Assembly (NCBI RefSeq): GCF_000222485.1
Contig: NC_015914.1
Coordinates: forward strand, 1,116,001 to 1,180,000
Direction of reading: 5' to 3'
DNA: 64,000 bases
Source of the DNA: Cyclobacterium marinum DSM 745
GTDB lineage: Bacteria > Bacteroidota > Bacteroidia > Cytophagales > Cyclobacteriaceae
In this document: piece by piece, positions 7,401 to 15,896 of the stretch
How positions within the stretch are numbered: the stretch's first letter is position 1
Layout: the number at the start of each line of letters is the position of its first letter
Position numbers and translations under genes: made by a program
The notes under the pieces: model-generated
Seen by the model: only the letters and a program-made list of their open reading frames with translations
Database searches by the model: none
What the model was told of the DNA's origin: nothing

Positions 7401-8828
7401 CTATTTAAGGAAGAAATTGCTGTGAAAGTTCACCATAAACAATTCTTTTCTGGCACGTGTCATGGCAGTATATAGCCATCTCACGTAATTTTTATCAATT
7501 TGTTCTTCATTTAAATAACCTTGGTCTACAAAAACAGCATCCCACTGCCCACCTTGAGATTTATGACAAGTAAGGGTATAGGCGTATTTGACTTGCAAAG
7601 CGTTTAAATATGGATCTTTGCTCATCGCCTCTCTGATCTTACTTTTTTGCTCCAAATCCCGGTAATCCTCCTCAACCAACTTATAAAGTTCTTTCCACTC
7701 CACTATTCCTAATGCCGGTTTATTTGAATGTAGGGTATCCAGTATCACCCGTGCCTCAAAAGGAACTTCATCAGGATAATCAATCAACCTCAATTCTAGT
7801 GTAGCAAACCTTAGACCATAAATTTCTTCAAATGAACGAATTTTAAGTATCTCTACAAAATCCCCATTGGCCAAAAAACTGACCTTTTCTGAAGACTCCA
7901 TATAGCTATAATTATTTTTAACAATCATTAACCGTTCACCGGCACTTAATTCATCTTCATAATAAAATATCGCATTTCTGATGTATTTATTGTATTGGAC
8001 TGCGGCTTTGTTGGACCTTGTTATAATCATTGTATTGTCCAGCCCAAATTTATCATAGGCATAGCGCAAACCATCTTCCAACCGCTCCCCGGTCATTCGG
8101 TAAAAATCTTTAAATCCTTTGGTGTAAAATGAAATGCTAGGCTTGGGCTTTTGAACTTCATTTCTCAGCGAAGTAGCATTAGCCAATATTCCAGAATCCT
8201 GTTCTTGTCTGGTTACTATGGTAAGTAGTGCCTCATTGACATCCAATTTAAAATTCCTTATCAGGTAATTTTTATCCAAGCCCGGGCTGTCTTCACTACC
8301 AACCGGGGGCAATTGTGCAATATCTCCAATCAATAAAAGCCTGTTTTCAGGATTTTGAAAAACAAAGCCTATTAGATCGGCCAAAAGGGATTTTCCTCCC
8401 ATTCTATCATCGGAAAGCATGGATGCTTCATCAATAATAAAAACAGATTTTTGGTAGTAATTTTTTTGAACAACAAATCCATCTGCCCCATCTACAAATC
8501 CCTGCTTTGCTCGGTAAATGATTTTATGAATAGTAAAACCTGTTTTGTCGGCATAAGCACTCATCACTTTGGCAGCACGGCCAGTGGGTGCAAGCATAAC
8601 TGCTCGCAAGCCGAGTGATGGCAAAGCTTTAACCAAAGCTGCTAAAACAGTTGTTTTACCGGTTCCAGCATAGCCTTTGAGAATAAAGGTAGCTCCTGAA
8701 GGAACCTTCTTATCTAAAAACGCATCCATGGCATTAAAGAAATACTCCTGATCCGTTGTAGGACTGTGGGGGAAATATTTCCTAATTCTTTGAGAAGGCT
8801 TTACACTTGCTTGATTATCTTTATGCAT
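7401..8828 (-). CDS. RecD-like superfamily 1 DNA helicase (AAA/UvrD_C_2 type)
   Basis: ATP-dependent helicase of the RecD/Dda class: a short N-terminal region, then Walker A GYAGTGKTT (52-60), Walker B with IIDEASML (131-138), QLPPVGSED (motif III region), and C-terminal LTCHKSQGGQWD (419-430) and YTAMTRAR (453-460) of the UvrD_C_2 domain. At 475 residues it is far shorter than RecD2 (about 740) and lacks its N-terminal domains; no recB or recC is nearby. A role in repair or replication-fork processing is likely but inferred from the family. It is divergent from the Nudix gene with only 16 nt between starts, so each promoter must lie within the other gene. Confidence 0.88.
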   Translation of the reverse strand: MHKDNQASVKPSQRIRKYFPHSPTTDQEYFFNAMDAFLDKKVPSGATFILKGYAGTGKTTVLAALVKALPSLGLRAVMLAPTGRAAKVMSAYADKTGFTIHKIIYRAKQGFVDGADGFVVQKNYYQKSVFIIDEASMLSDDRMGGKSLLADLIGFVFQNPENRLLLIGDIAQLPPVGSEDSPGLDKNYLIRNFKLDVNEALLTIVTRQEQDSGILANATSLRNEVQKPKPSISFYTKGFKDFYRMTGERLEDGLRYAYDKFGLDNTMIITRSNKAAVQYNKYIRNAIFYYEDELSAGERLMIVKNNYSYMESSEKVSFLANGDFVEILKIRSFEEIYGLRFATLELRLIDYPDEVPFEARVILDTLHSNKPALGIVEWKELYKLVEEDYRDLEQKSKIREAMSKDPYLNALQVKYAYTLTCHKSQGGQWDAVFVDQGYLNEEQIDKNYVRWLYTAMTRARKELFMVNFHSNFFLK

Positions 8829-8844
8829 CTATTGCGAAACTAAG

Positions 8845-9354
8845 ATGAAAAACCCGAACATAAAAAAAGACATAATTGATAATTTCGGAAACCGCCTCAG
8901 AACGCGGGTTAACGGCATATTGATTCAGCAGAATAAAATTTTAATGGTCAAACATCGAATGGGCGATAACCACTGGTTTTGGAATGTTCCGGGAGGTGGC
9001 ATGCAGTATGGTCAGGATGCCAAATCGAATTTAAAAAGGGAGTTTTTAGAGGAAACCGGATTAGAAATTGAGGTTGGAGAATACCGATTTGTCCATGAAT
9101 TTTTATCTCCTCCATTACACGCTATCGAATTATTCTTTGAAGTTAGCCAAACAAATGGTAAATTAGAGGTTGGAATTGATCCTGAGCTAGAAACCGACAA
9201 ACAGGTAATCGAAGAGGTTAAATTTCTAAGCATGGAAGAGATAAAAAATATCCCATCAGATAAAAAACATGCACTATTTGGAAGAATAAATTCTTTGAAT
9301 GATGTAAGAATATGGAAAGGATATTTTAATTTTGGAAATAAATGCATAAAATAG
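8845..9354 (+). CDS. Nudix hydrolase
   Basis: Nudix-fold pyrophosphohydrolase, substrate unknown. The Nudix box runs from G51 to L73 (R65-E66-x-x-E69-E70-x-G72), with the metal-ligating glutamates intact, but the first box glutamate is Gln (Q57). The preceding HWFWNVPGGGMQYGQ is the usual entry strand. A C-terminal extension (PELETDKQVIEEVKFLSMEE) is typical of Nudix proteins acting on nucleoside-diphosphate derivatives. The start codon is 16 nt from the divergent helicase start. Confidence 0.9.
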   Translation: MKNPNIKKDIIDNFGNRLRTRVNGILIQQNKILMVKHRMGDNHWFWNVPGGGMQYGQDAKSNLKREFLEETGLEIEVGEYRFVHEFLSPPLHAIELFFEVSQTNGKLEVGIDPELETDKQVIEEVKFLSMEEIKNIPSDKKHALFGRINSLNDVRIWKGYFNFGNKCIK

Positions 9355-9415
9355 CATTCTAATACGAACCATCAATTCTTTATAATAATTTAATTACGCT
9401 TTAAAGCTATTCAAA

Positions 9416-9997
9416 ATGACATTGAGTAAAATCTTATCGATTGTTTTTCTATTGGGAGCCTTAGGTCTCGGGTACAAGCTTTATCTGGGTGTAGATGAAG
9501 TTGTGGAAGAGGAAAAAATTCTACAAAGGACTGAAGAAAGAATAATTGAGAAACTGGAAATGCTAAGAGATGCCCAAATCGCTTATCAGGCAGCAAATAA
9601 TGAGTATGCTTCCAATTGGGAGGAACTTAAAAAGTTCATCCAAGAAGGAAACATTTACCTTATTCAAAGAACAGAGACTACCAAGTTATTAGACTATGGT
9701 AAGGAAGAAACTACAGTAACATTGGATACATTGGGAGCTGTAAACGTTCAGGATTCACTATTCAGCAAGGATAAATACCCTGATTTTGAACTTGACTTAT
9801 TAAATGTAGTTCCCGGATCAGGAGGTAAAACATTTGAGTTCTTTGCAGACAAAATCGAGCGAAGCAATAGAGAAATTGCTGTGTTTGAAATCAGAGATCC
9901 TGCACCTCGCAATCCTGAAAGAAGAAGGAACAATAATGAGAAAGCACTTAGAGTTGGTTCACGAACTGATTCTTCGACTTCAGGAAACTGGGAATAA
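9416..9997 (+). CDS. Hypothetical membrane-anchored protein with pilin-like N terminus
   Basis: 193-residue protein not recognised as a named family. One N-terminal transmembrane segment (LSKILSIVFLLGALGLGYKLYLG, about 3-25) leads into a helical stretch RDAQIAYQAANNEYASNWEEL (52-72) that resembles the spine and alpha-beta region of type II secretion pseudopilins and type IV pilins (the QxAYxxxNxxYASxxxEL pattern). A classical prepilin cleavage site (G before F-T-L-x-E) is not evident, so the resemblance may only reflect a topologically similar anchored protein. The C terminus is Arg/Asn/Ser-rich and low complexity. It ends 2 nt before the DUF3822 gene, so the two are probably co-translated. 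Confidence 0.65.
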   Translation: MTLSKILSIVFLLGALGLGYKLYLGVDEVVEEEKILQRTEERIIEKLEMLRDAQIAYQAANNEYASNWEELKKFIQEGNIYLIQRTETTKLLDYGKEETTVTLDTLGAVNVQDSLFSKDKYPDFELDLLNVVPGSGGKTFEFFADKIERSNREIAVFEIRDPAPRNPERRRNNNEKALRVGSRTDSSTSGNWE

Positions 9998-9999
9998 AT

Positions 10000-10848
10000 T
10001 TGGATAAGGTAGGATCCCATATTCAAAGTAAATTCATTAGCGATAAATATGATATGCAAGACATATCCTATTTATCGCTTTTCTTATATGAGAAACTCCT
10101 AACCGTTATTGCGCATACGGAGGAGAGCAAAAAAATTACTGCTTCTTTTATCTATTCCTTCCAAGAACAGGAAACGGTAAATCAGATCATAGAAACTGAA
10201 GAAATTTTCAACGCGCCCAACTCTGAAGGCAAGCTTTACCTTCACCACCAAAGATTCACCCTTGTCCCCACCCAATTGTTCAACGCTTCTCAGTGTGCCA
10301 AATACTTGAACTTTGCAACTGAAGTAAATGAGGTGGAAGACAATATAACTTATACAGGTATTGCCAACAATAGTATCCAGGTGCTTGGAACTGCTGACAA
10401 ACAATTATTGGATCAACTAGACAAGAAATTACCTGAATTGGAGATTGCACATGGAGCATCCCATGTTTTAGATTATTTCCTTAGCCAAAATGACAACTTC
10501 CTAAGCCAAGAGTTATTCATACATTCTTCTCCTGACTGTATGTATATGGCGGCTTTTACTGAAGGAAAATTATCATTATTCAATAGGTTTATCATTCCGG
10601 ACGAAGCCTCATTTCTACGGTATGTATTTACATTTATCCAACAGATGGCCTTCGATAGAACGCATTGCAAGATTCGTTTTTTTGGTAATCCTGAATGGCT
10701 TCACACCAGTAAGGAAGGCATGGATTTGTATTTCAAAAACATACACATAATCACCCCGGAGCAAAACGTCTCCTATCTTGCGGGGGCAGAATCCTTCTTG
10801 AACACCCATCTACTAGAAGCTTTCTGGCAACAAAAAATTATTTCATGA
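10000..10848 (+). CDS. DUF3822 family protein
   Basis: 282-residue member of DUF3822, a Bacteroidota family of unknown function usually found near rsmD and coaD. Seen here are YLSLFLYEKLLTVIAHTE, the FTLVPTQLFNASQCAKYLNF segment characteristic of the family, and a C-terminal half with AEIAHGASHVLDYFL-like and YMAAFTEGKLSLFNRF strands. The start is probably the TTG at 10000, 2 nt after the previous stop; no ATG occurs before residue 18. The stop overlaps the coaD start as ATGA. The rsmD gene common at this locus in relatives is not present here. Confidence 0.8.
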   Translation: MDKVGSHIQSKFISDKYDMQDISYLSLFLYEKLLTVIAHTEESKKITASFIYSFQEQETVNQIIETEEIFNAPNSEGKLYLHHQRFTLVPTQLFNASQCAKYLNFATEVNEVEDNITYTGIANNSIQVLGTADKQLLDQLDKKLPELEIAHGASHVLDYFLSQNDNFLSQELFIHSSPDCMYMAAFTEGKLSLFNRFIIPDEASFLRYVFTFIQQMAFDRTHCKIRFFGNPEWLHTSKEGMDLYFKNIHIITPEQNVSYLAGAESFLNTHLLEAFWQQKIIS

Positions 10849-11300
10849 AAAAGACAGCACTGTTCCCAGGCTCTTTTGACCCTTATACCAATGGTCATCA
10901 TGACATTGTCATGAGAGGATTAAATATCTTCGATGAGGTAATTATTAGTATTGGTCACAATACCAGCAAAAAAAACAGGTATTTTGACATTGATTTTATG
11001 GTAGAAAAAATCAAGAAAACCTATAAAAACATTCCGGCTGTTAAAGTTATTGTTTATGATGAATTAACTTCTTCACTGGCAAAAAAACATGACGCCAAGT
11101 ATTTGTTGCGTGGTTTGAGAAACACCACAGATTTTGAATATGAGAATACCATCAGTCAAATGAACCGGTATCTCAATGAATCTCTAGAAACAGTATTTCT
11201 AATCACCACCCCAAAATATGCTGCCATCAGCTCTACCATCATCAGAGAAGTGCATAAATATGGGGGAAATGTCAATAAATTTCTTCCCTATAAAGTCTGA
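10845..11300 (+). CDS. coaD: Phosphopantetheine adenylyltransferase
   Basis: Transfers AMP from ATP to 4'-phosphopantetheine, giving dephospho-CoA, the penultimate step of CoA synthesis. The nucleotidyltransferase signature is GSFDPYTNGHHDI (9-21) with the T/HxGH motif TNGH (15-18); LLRGLRNTTDFEYE binds the substrate, and ISSTIIREV near the C terminus is the second ATP-binding motif. At 151 residues it has normal length. It overlaps the DUF3822 gene by 4 nt (ATGA) and its last 13 nt overlap the convergent Nudix gene. Confidence 0.97.
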   Translation: MKKTALFPGSFDPYTNGHHDIVMRGLNIFDEVIISIGHNTSKKNRYFDIDFMVEKIKKTYKNIPAVKVIVYDELTSSLAKKHDAKYLLRGLRNTTDFEYENTISQMNRYLNESLETVFLITTPKYAAISSTIIREVHKYGGNVNKFLPYKV

Positions 11301-11977
11301 GCTATTTTAGGCGTCATTTTTAAAAACCTCTTGTACAAATACCGCATTGATGGGTAGGAATTTATCAATGCAGTTTTTGCCTCATGATGCTTCAGCCACT
11401 TTATATCATTGATACCTTCTTCCACCTGAGGCTTCATCATTGAATCATCGATACTTTTCATTTTGTACCAATAAGTTTTTTTCAAAATACTCTTTTTATT
11501 TTGAGTATAGGTGTGCCAAGTAATGCAAATTGGCTTATTAAGTTTCACTTTAATATTGCATTCTTCCTCAACTTCTCTTACGGCACATCCTTCAGGCGTT
11601 TCTTTTTTTTCAAACTTACCTTTTGGAAGGTCCCATTTTCCAAGCCTATGGATAAACAGTATACTGTCTCCTTTGGTAACTACCCCTCCTGCAGCTTTAA
11701 TAATTAAAAATCTACTTTTAATAAACTTTTTAAGTATTGCTTTCTCATCAGTAACCAAGGTGATACTGTCTAGATTTTTAAGTTTTCTGGAACGCAGTAA
11801 ATATAGCAATTGCACGATTATATCCTTAGAAGGATTTTTTATCAATACATCATCATGAAATTCTGCTGACGGGGGCAATTCTTTCGGATTATCATATACA
11901 CATTCAAAGGATTTTTTTGGCATAAAATTCTTTGAACCAACTAAGTCTAATGGCTTATCGTTGATGAATATTTTCAT
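11288..11977 (-). CDS. Nudix hydrolase with N-terminal extension
   Basis: Nudix pyrophosphohydrolase with box G120-x5-E126-x7-R134-E-V-E-E138-E139 (GKFEKKETPEGCAVREVEEE), preceded by AAGGVVTKGDSILFIHRLGKWDLPKG. The first 90 residues form an alpha/beta extension beginning KIFINDKPLDLVG, as in several Bacteroidota Nudix proteins; the substrate is unknown. The reading frame continues 41 codons further upstream to 12100, but that would overlap divergent pyrE by 40 nt; the Met at 11977, directly before KIFINDKPL, is the better start. Its 3' end overlaps coaD by 13 nt on the opposite strand. Confidence 0.88.
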   Translation of the reverse strand: MKIFINDKPLDLVGSKNFMPKKSFECVYDNPKELPPSAEFHDDVLIKNPSKDIIVQLLYLLRSRKLKNLDSITLVTDEKAILKKFIKSRFLIIKAAGGVVTKGDSILFIHRLGKWDLPKGKFEKKETPEGCAVREVEEECNIKVKLNKPICITWHTYTQNKKSILKKTYWYKMKSIDDSMMKPQVEEGINDIKWLKHHEAKTALINSYPSMRYLYKRFLKMTPKIAQTL

Positions 11978-12060
11978 AAACAGTTCTAATTTTTCTAAAA
12001 TTGCATTTTTTTTCCAGCGTGCACAACCCTGAGTAAATATTAAATGGTTAAATTTATCGC

Positions 12061-12705
12061 ATGGAAATTTATGATCAAAGCACCGCTTCTCAAATCGCAA
12101 AAAAGCTACTTGAAATAAAAGCCATCAAACTTTCGCCTAAGGATCCGTTTACTTGGGCATCTGGATGGAAATCACCTATCTATTGTGACAACAGGCTTTC
12201 ACTTTCATTCCCTGAAGTAAGAAAATTTATTCAGGAAAAATTAACAAGTGTAGTACGTACTCATTTTTTAAATATTGAAGCCATTGCAGGGGTTGCCACT
12301 GCCGGCATCCCTCAAGGTGTGCTTATTGCTGACAAGCTTGATGTACCTTTTATCTATGTGCGTTCCAAAGCCAAAGGTCATGGAATGGAAAACATGATTG
12401 AAGGGAAAATAACGCCCGGACAAAAAGTGGTGGTAGTAGAAGACCTCGTTTCTACAGGAGGAAGTTCTCTCAAGGCGGTTAATGACCTTAGAGCTGCAGG
12501 CTTCGAAGTTTTGGGTATGGTTGCCATCTTCACCTATGGTTTTGAAATATCCGATTTAAACTTCGAAAAAGAAGGCGTAAAACTATACTGCCTAAGCGAC
12601 TATAGTTCATTGTTACCACAGGCCCTAGAGCAAGGTTATGTTTCTGAAGCAGACATGAATACATTGGCTGACTGGAGAAAAGGCCCAGACACTTGGCAAC
12701 CTTAA
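12061..12705 (+). CDS. pyrE: Orotate phosphoribosyltransferase
   Basis: Converts orotate and PRPP to OMP in de novo pyrimidine synthesis. The PRPP-binding loop VVVVEDLVSTGGSSLKAV (about 124-141) is intact, DPFTWASGWKSPIYCDNR is the N-terminal signature, and YVRSKAKGHGMENMIEG is the flexible catalytic loop with its lysine. The length of 214 residues is normal. It is monocistronic here, divergent from the Nudix gene and followed by a strong hairpin. Confidence 0.97.
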   Translation: MEIYDQSTASQIAKKLLEIKAIKLSPKDPFTWASGWKSPIYCDNRLSLSFPEVRKFIQEKLTSVVRTHFLNIEAIAGVATAGIPQGVLIADKLDVPFIYVRSKAKGHGMENMIEGKITPGQKVVVVEDLVSTGGSSLKAVNDLRAAGFEVLGMVAIFTYGFEISDLNFEKEGVKLYCLSDYSSLLPQALEQGYVSEADMNTLADWRKGPDTWQP

Positions 12706-12738
12706 GAAAGAAAATTCAATAAGTAATAAAGTTTACCC

Positions 12739-12780
12739 AAAGCCAATCCCCCAAATCAAATGATTTGAGGGATTGGCTTT
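12739..12780. terminator. Long bidirectional terminator hairpin after pyrE
   Basis: A 20-bp inverted repeat with a single mismatch (12739-12758 and 12761-12780; outer arms AAAGCCAATCC and GGATTGGCTTT) separates the convergent pyrE and TIGR02757 genes. The A/T-rich outer ends make it a terminator in either direction; the almost loopless apex is unusually long for one. Confidence 0.85.
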
Positions 12781-12807
12781 TATGGAGTAATAAATCCCTC
12801 TTTTAGA

Positions 12808-13593
12808 CTATTTCAAGTGATTTTTTTGCTCCTTTTCCAAAACCCCTAAACCGAAAAGGGCAAAATCATACTTAATGGGATCTGCAGCATCCATAAGCCT
12901 TAAATTCCTTGTAAGCTCCATGGCTGTTTGCCAGTCAGTTTGTTTCCGTTGAATAAGACCAAGTGACCGCCCTATTCTATCTACATGCAGATCACAGGGA
13001 CACACCAATTGAGCCGGAGAGATTTTATTCCACAATCCAAAATCAACTCCCTTATCATCTCTTCTTACCATCCATCTCAAAAACATATTGATCCGTTTGC
13101 AGGCCGACTTTTTCTTCGGACTGGCAATGTGTTTTCTTGTACGCCTTGGGGCTTGTTCTGAATCAAAAAACAAATCATGAAAATTGCTAAGGAGTATTTC
13201 CATGACATCCACCTCAGCACTATAACCACGGGTAAATGCCTTCTCTAAACTCTCATTTTCACGATAATACCTGGAAAAAAAATCTATAAAATAAAGGGTA
13301 TCTAAGTCATTAAAAGTCCGGTGTTTAAACGTCATCAACTGTTTAAGCTCCTTTTCAGAATGGTTTAAAACAAAATCATAAGGGCTATTGCCCATCAAGT
13401 CCATCAATTCCAAACTCTTATTAATGATAGTTTTGCGCTGTCCCCAAGCCAGAATGGCTGCAAAAAAACCTGAAATCTCTATATCTTGTAACTTTGAAAA
13501 CCGATGCGGAATTGAAATAGGATCATCATCAATAAAAGAAGGCTGGTTAAAAAGCAATACCTTTTCATCCAAAAAGTCCTTGAGGTTATCCAT
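12808..13593 (-). CDS. TIGR02757 (DUF2400) family protein
   Basis: 261-residue cytoplasmic protein of the TIGR02757/DUF2400 family; the function is not established. Diagnostic stretches are FFAAILAWGQRKTIINK, KRINMFLRWMVRRDDKGVDFGLW, PLDVHTGR-like CDLHVDRIGRSLGL, and the closing PIKYDFALFGLG. The helical arrangement and the DxHVxRxxRxLGL segment recall helix-hairpin-helix DNA glycosylase relatives, but that is a loose comparison. Its start overlaps the upstream minus-strand gene by 8 nt (ATGGATAA), so the two are translationally coupled. Confidence 0.88.
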   Translation of the reverse strand: MDNLKDFLDEKVLLFNQPSFIDDDPISIPHRFSKLQDIEISGFFAAILAWGQRKTIINKSLELMDLMGNSPYDFVLNHSEKELKQLMTFKHRTFNDLDTLYFIDFFSRYYRENESLEKAFTRGYSAEVDVMEILLSNFHDLFFDSEQAPRRTRKHIASPKKKSACKRINMFLRWMVRRDDKGVDFGLWNKISPAQLVCPCDLHVDRIGRSLGLIQRKQTDWQTAMELTRNLRLMDAADPIKYDFALFGLGVLEKEQKNHLK

Positions 13594-14146
13594 CAGCTAA
13601 AACCACTTTTACTTCTCCTCCTTGTGTGCCGTCAAACCATTTGAGTAATATGCTTTTCTCGTCCTTCGAGGCAATATGCCAATCAAAGCATTTAATGTTT
13701 GCTAAACTTATTAACTGATCATCCTCGGGTTTGTAGAGGCAAATATCAAAATCTGGTATATTGGCCAATTCTGTCGTGTTCCACCTTTCGAGCAACCAGC
13801 CCTCTTTCAAGATAATGATTCGTTTTCCAAATACAAAGTCCTCAATTACCGAAGGGATTCCGTCATTTCTTCTTAGGTGATAACACTCAGGACCGAAAAT
13901 TATTTGCTTAAAGAGTTTTCCTTCAATCAAATTTGATTCCTCTGTCATGTAAACCCACTCAGATTTATTCTGTATTTTGGTGGGAGAACCACCAAATTTA
14001 GCCAAAAGAGAAGACAGCCAAGAGAAAAAATACGTTATACCAATAAATAACAACCCGAAAGTTGCGAGTACGGGATAAGTAAGTACGAAAATGGCATTCC
14101 AAATAAATTTGAAAAACCTATGGAAGAAAAGTTCAATTGAATTCAT
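13586..14146 (-). CDS. Hypothetical membrane protein
   Basis: 186-residue protein of unrecognised family. The N-terminal third is hydrophobic, with two likely membrane helices (FIWNAIFVLTYPVLATFGLLFIGITYF, about 15-41, possibly one hairpin), followed by a soluble beta-rich domain (KLFKQIIFGPECYHLRR ... LLERWNTTELANIPDFDICLYKP). The open frame extends to 14296, but that would overlap prfC and contains an implausible Cys/Phe-rich tail; the Met at 14146 is chosen because a well-spaced minus-strand promoter lies just upstream of it. It overlaps the TIGR02757 gene by 8 nt. Confidence 0.7.
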   Translation of the reverse strand: MNSIELFFHRFFKFIWNAIFVLTYPVLATFGLLFIGITYFFSWLSSLLAKFGGSPTKIQNKSEWVYMTEESNLIEGKLFKQIIFGPECYHLRRNDGIPSVIEDFVFGKRIIILKEGWLLERWNTTELANIPDFDICLYKPEDDQLISLANIKCFDWHIASKDEKSILLKWFDGTQGGEVKVVLADG

Positions 14147-14164
14147 TATTTGCCAATCCAATTT

Positions 14165-14196
14165 CAAAATTAAGCCAAAATACCCAAACAAGCAAA
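14165..14196 (-). promoter_or_regulatory. Bacteroidota-type promoter for the 13586-14146 gene
   Basis: Reading the minus strand, TTTG (14196-14193) is followed after exactly 20 nt by TAATTTTG (14172-14165), matching the -33 TTTG / -7 TAnnTTTG consensus of the phylum's primary sigma factor. Transcription would begin about 10-15 nt before the chosen ATG. Confidence 0.55.
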
Positions 14197-14263
14197 AATC
14201 AAATTTTGCTAAACAATCCCAACACCCATCAGTATAAAGCCTGACATTGTCAACTGATTTACC

Positions 14264-14271
14264 TACCTTTG
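14264..14271 (+). promoter_or_regulatory. -7 promoter element for prfC
   Basis: TACCTTTG matches the TAnnTTTG -7 consensus and lies 23 nt before the prfC ATG. No good -33 TTTG sits at the standard distance, so the call rests on the -7 element and its position. Confidence 0.4.
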
Positions 14272-14294
14272 CAGGCTGAAAACACCTAAGCACC

Positions 14295-15875
14295 ATGACC
14301 CTAACTGAAGAGATAGCGAAGAGAAAGACTTTTGGAATAATAGCTCACCCTGATGCAGGAAAAACCACATTAACGGAGAAAATGCTCCTTTTTGGGGGTG
14401 CCATTAAAACTGCAGGGGCAGTTAAATCAAATAAAATTGATACTGCGACCAAGTCCGATTGGATGGAAATTGAAAAACAGAGAGGAATCTCTGTAGCTAC
14501 TTCCGTAATGGGGTTTGAGTACAAAGGGCAAAAAATAAACCTCCTTGACACTCCCGGACACCAAGATTTTGCGGAAGACACCTACCGTACGCTTACAGCA
14601 GTTGACTCTGTCATAATGGTCATTGACTGTGTAAAAGGTGTAGAAATTCAAACCGAAAAATTAATGGAAGTTTGCCGAATGCGGAAGACTCCCGTTATTT
14701 GTTTTATCAATAAGTTAGATAGAGAAGGTCGAGACCCTTATGATTTATTGGATGAAGTTGAGTCCAAATTAAACATTCAGGTAAGACCTCTATCGTGGCC
14801 CATTTCCATGGGGAAATCCTTTAAAGGTGTCTATAATTTGTATGAAAAGCAGTTGAACCTATTCACACCTAGTCAGCGGAAATTAAGTGATGACAGAATT
14901 ATCATTGAAGACTTGAGCTCTGAAATATTGGATGATCGAATAGGGACAAACCTTGCAGACCAACTTAGGGAAGATGTAGCTTTAATAGATGGAGTTTATC
15001 CAGAATTTGATCCCAAGGAGTACCTTGAAGGAAGTGTAGCACCGGTATTTTTCGGATCTGCTGTCAACAACTTTGGGATCAAAGAAATGCTGGACACCTT
15101 TATTAAAATCGCTCCAGGACCTAAAAGTCGCCAAACAGAACAAAGAGAGGTGGTTCCTACTGAGGATCAATTCAGTGGGTTTATATTTAAAATCCATGCC
15201 AATATGGATCCTAAACACCGAAACCGAATCGCATTTTTGAGAATTTGTTCCGGTAAATTTACTCGAAACAAGCCTTACAATCATGTAAGAGGCACTAAGC
15301 CTCTGCGCTTTTCCAACGTCACCTCTTTTATGGCCCAAGACAAAGAAATTATTGAAGAGGCTTTTCCGGGGGACATTGTGGGGCTATATGACACCGGAAA
15401 CCTAAAAATTGGAGACAGTATCACTGATGGGGAAAACCTTACTTTTAAAGGTATCCCAAGCTTTTCTCCCGAAATATTCAGAGAAGTGGTCAATAAAGAC
15501 GCCATGAAAACCAAGCAGCTTGATAAAGGCTTGCAACAGTTAATGGAAGAAGGTGTCGCGCAGCTTTTTACTTTTGAAATAGGGTCTCGGAAGGTAGTCG
15601 GAACAGTTGGCCAGCTTCAGTTTGAAGTTATCAAATTTAGGTTGAAAAACGAATACAATGCCACAGCCGATTTTGTCCCCATGAATTTGTACAAGGCTTG
15701 TTGGATCACAAGTAATGACAAAAAGAAACTGGATGAATTTATTCGTTCAAAGCAAAGGCATATAGCTAAAGACAAGGACGGAAAACTTGTATTCATGGCA
15801 GAAAGCAAAGCTTGGCTCCAAATGGTTAAGGACAATTTTCCTGAGATCGAATTTCACTACACATCAGAACTATAA
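14295..15875 (+). CDS. prfC: Peptide chain release factor 3
   Basis: Translational GTPase that recycles RF1 and RF2 from post-termination ribosomes. The G motifs are clear: [12 protein letters not shown] (G1), [11 protein letters not shown] (G2), [18 protein letters not shown] (G3) and [13 protein letters not shown] (G4). At 526 residues it has the usual RF3 length. The RF2 gene prfB lies 42 kb away in the same window. The ATG at 14295 is the only sensible start, and the RluA-type gene follows after 21 nt. Confidence 0.97.
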   Translation: MTLTEEIAKRKTFGIIAHPDAGKTTLTEKMLLFGGAIKTAGAVKSNKIDTATKSDWMEIEKQRGISVATSVMGFEYKGQKINLLDTPGHQDFAEDTYRTLTAVDSVIMVIDCVKGVEIQTEKLMEVCRMRKTPVICFINKLDREGRDPYDLLDEVESKLNIQVRPLSWPISMGKSFKGVYNLYEKQLNLFTPSQRKLSDDRIIIEDLSSEILDDRIGTNLADQLREDVALIDGVYPEFDPKEYLEGSVAPVFFGSAVNNFGIKEMLDTFIKIAPGPKSRQTEQREVVPTEDQFSGFIFKIHANMDPKHRNRIAFLRICSGKFTRNKPYNHVRGTKPLRFSNVTSFMAQDKEIIEEAFPGDIVGLYDTGNLKIGDSITDGENLTFKGIPSFSPEIFREVVNKDAMKTKQLDKGLQQLMEEGVAQLFTFEIGSRKVVGTVGQLQFEVIKFRLKNEYNATADFVPMNLYKACWITSNDKKKLDEFIRSKQRHIAKDKDGKLVFMAESKAWLQMVKDNFPEIEFHYTSEL

Positions 15876-15896
15876 ATTCATAAAACCTGATCAAAC

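Noticed and set aside
11978..12100. Longer N terminus for the Nudix gene
   Set aside because: It would overlap divergent pyrE and has no homologue-like sequence; the Met at 11977 begins the conserved part.
14147..14296. Longer N terminus for the membrane protein and overlap with prfC
   Set aside because: It would run across the minus-strand promoter and into prfC; the residues are Cys/Phe-rich and unlikely to be coding.
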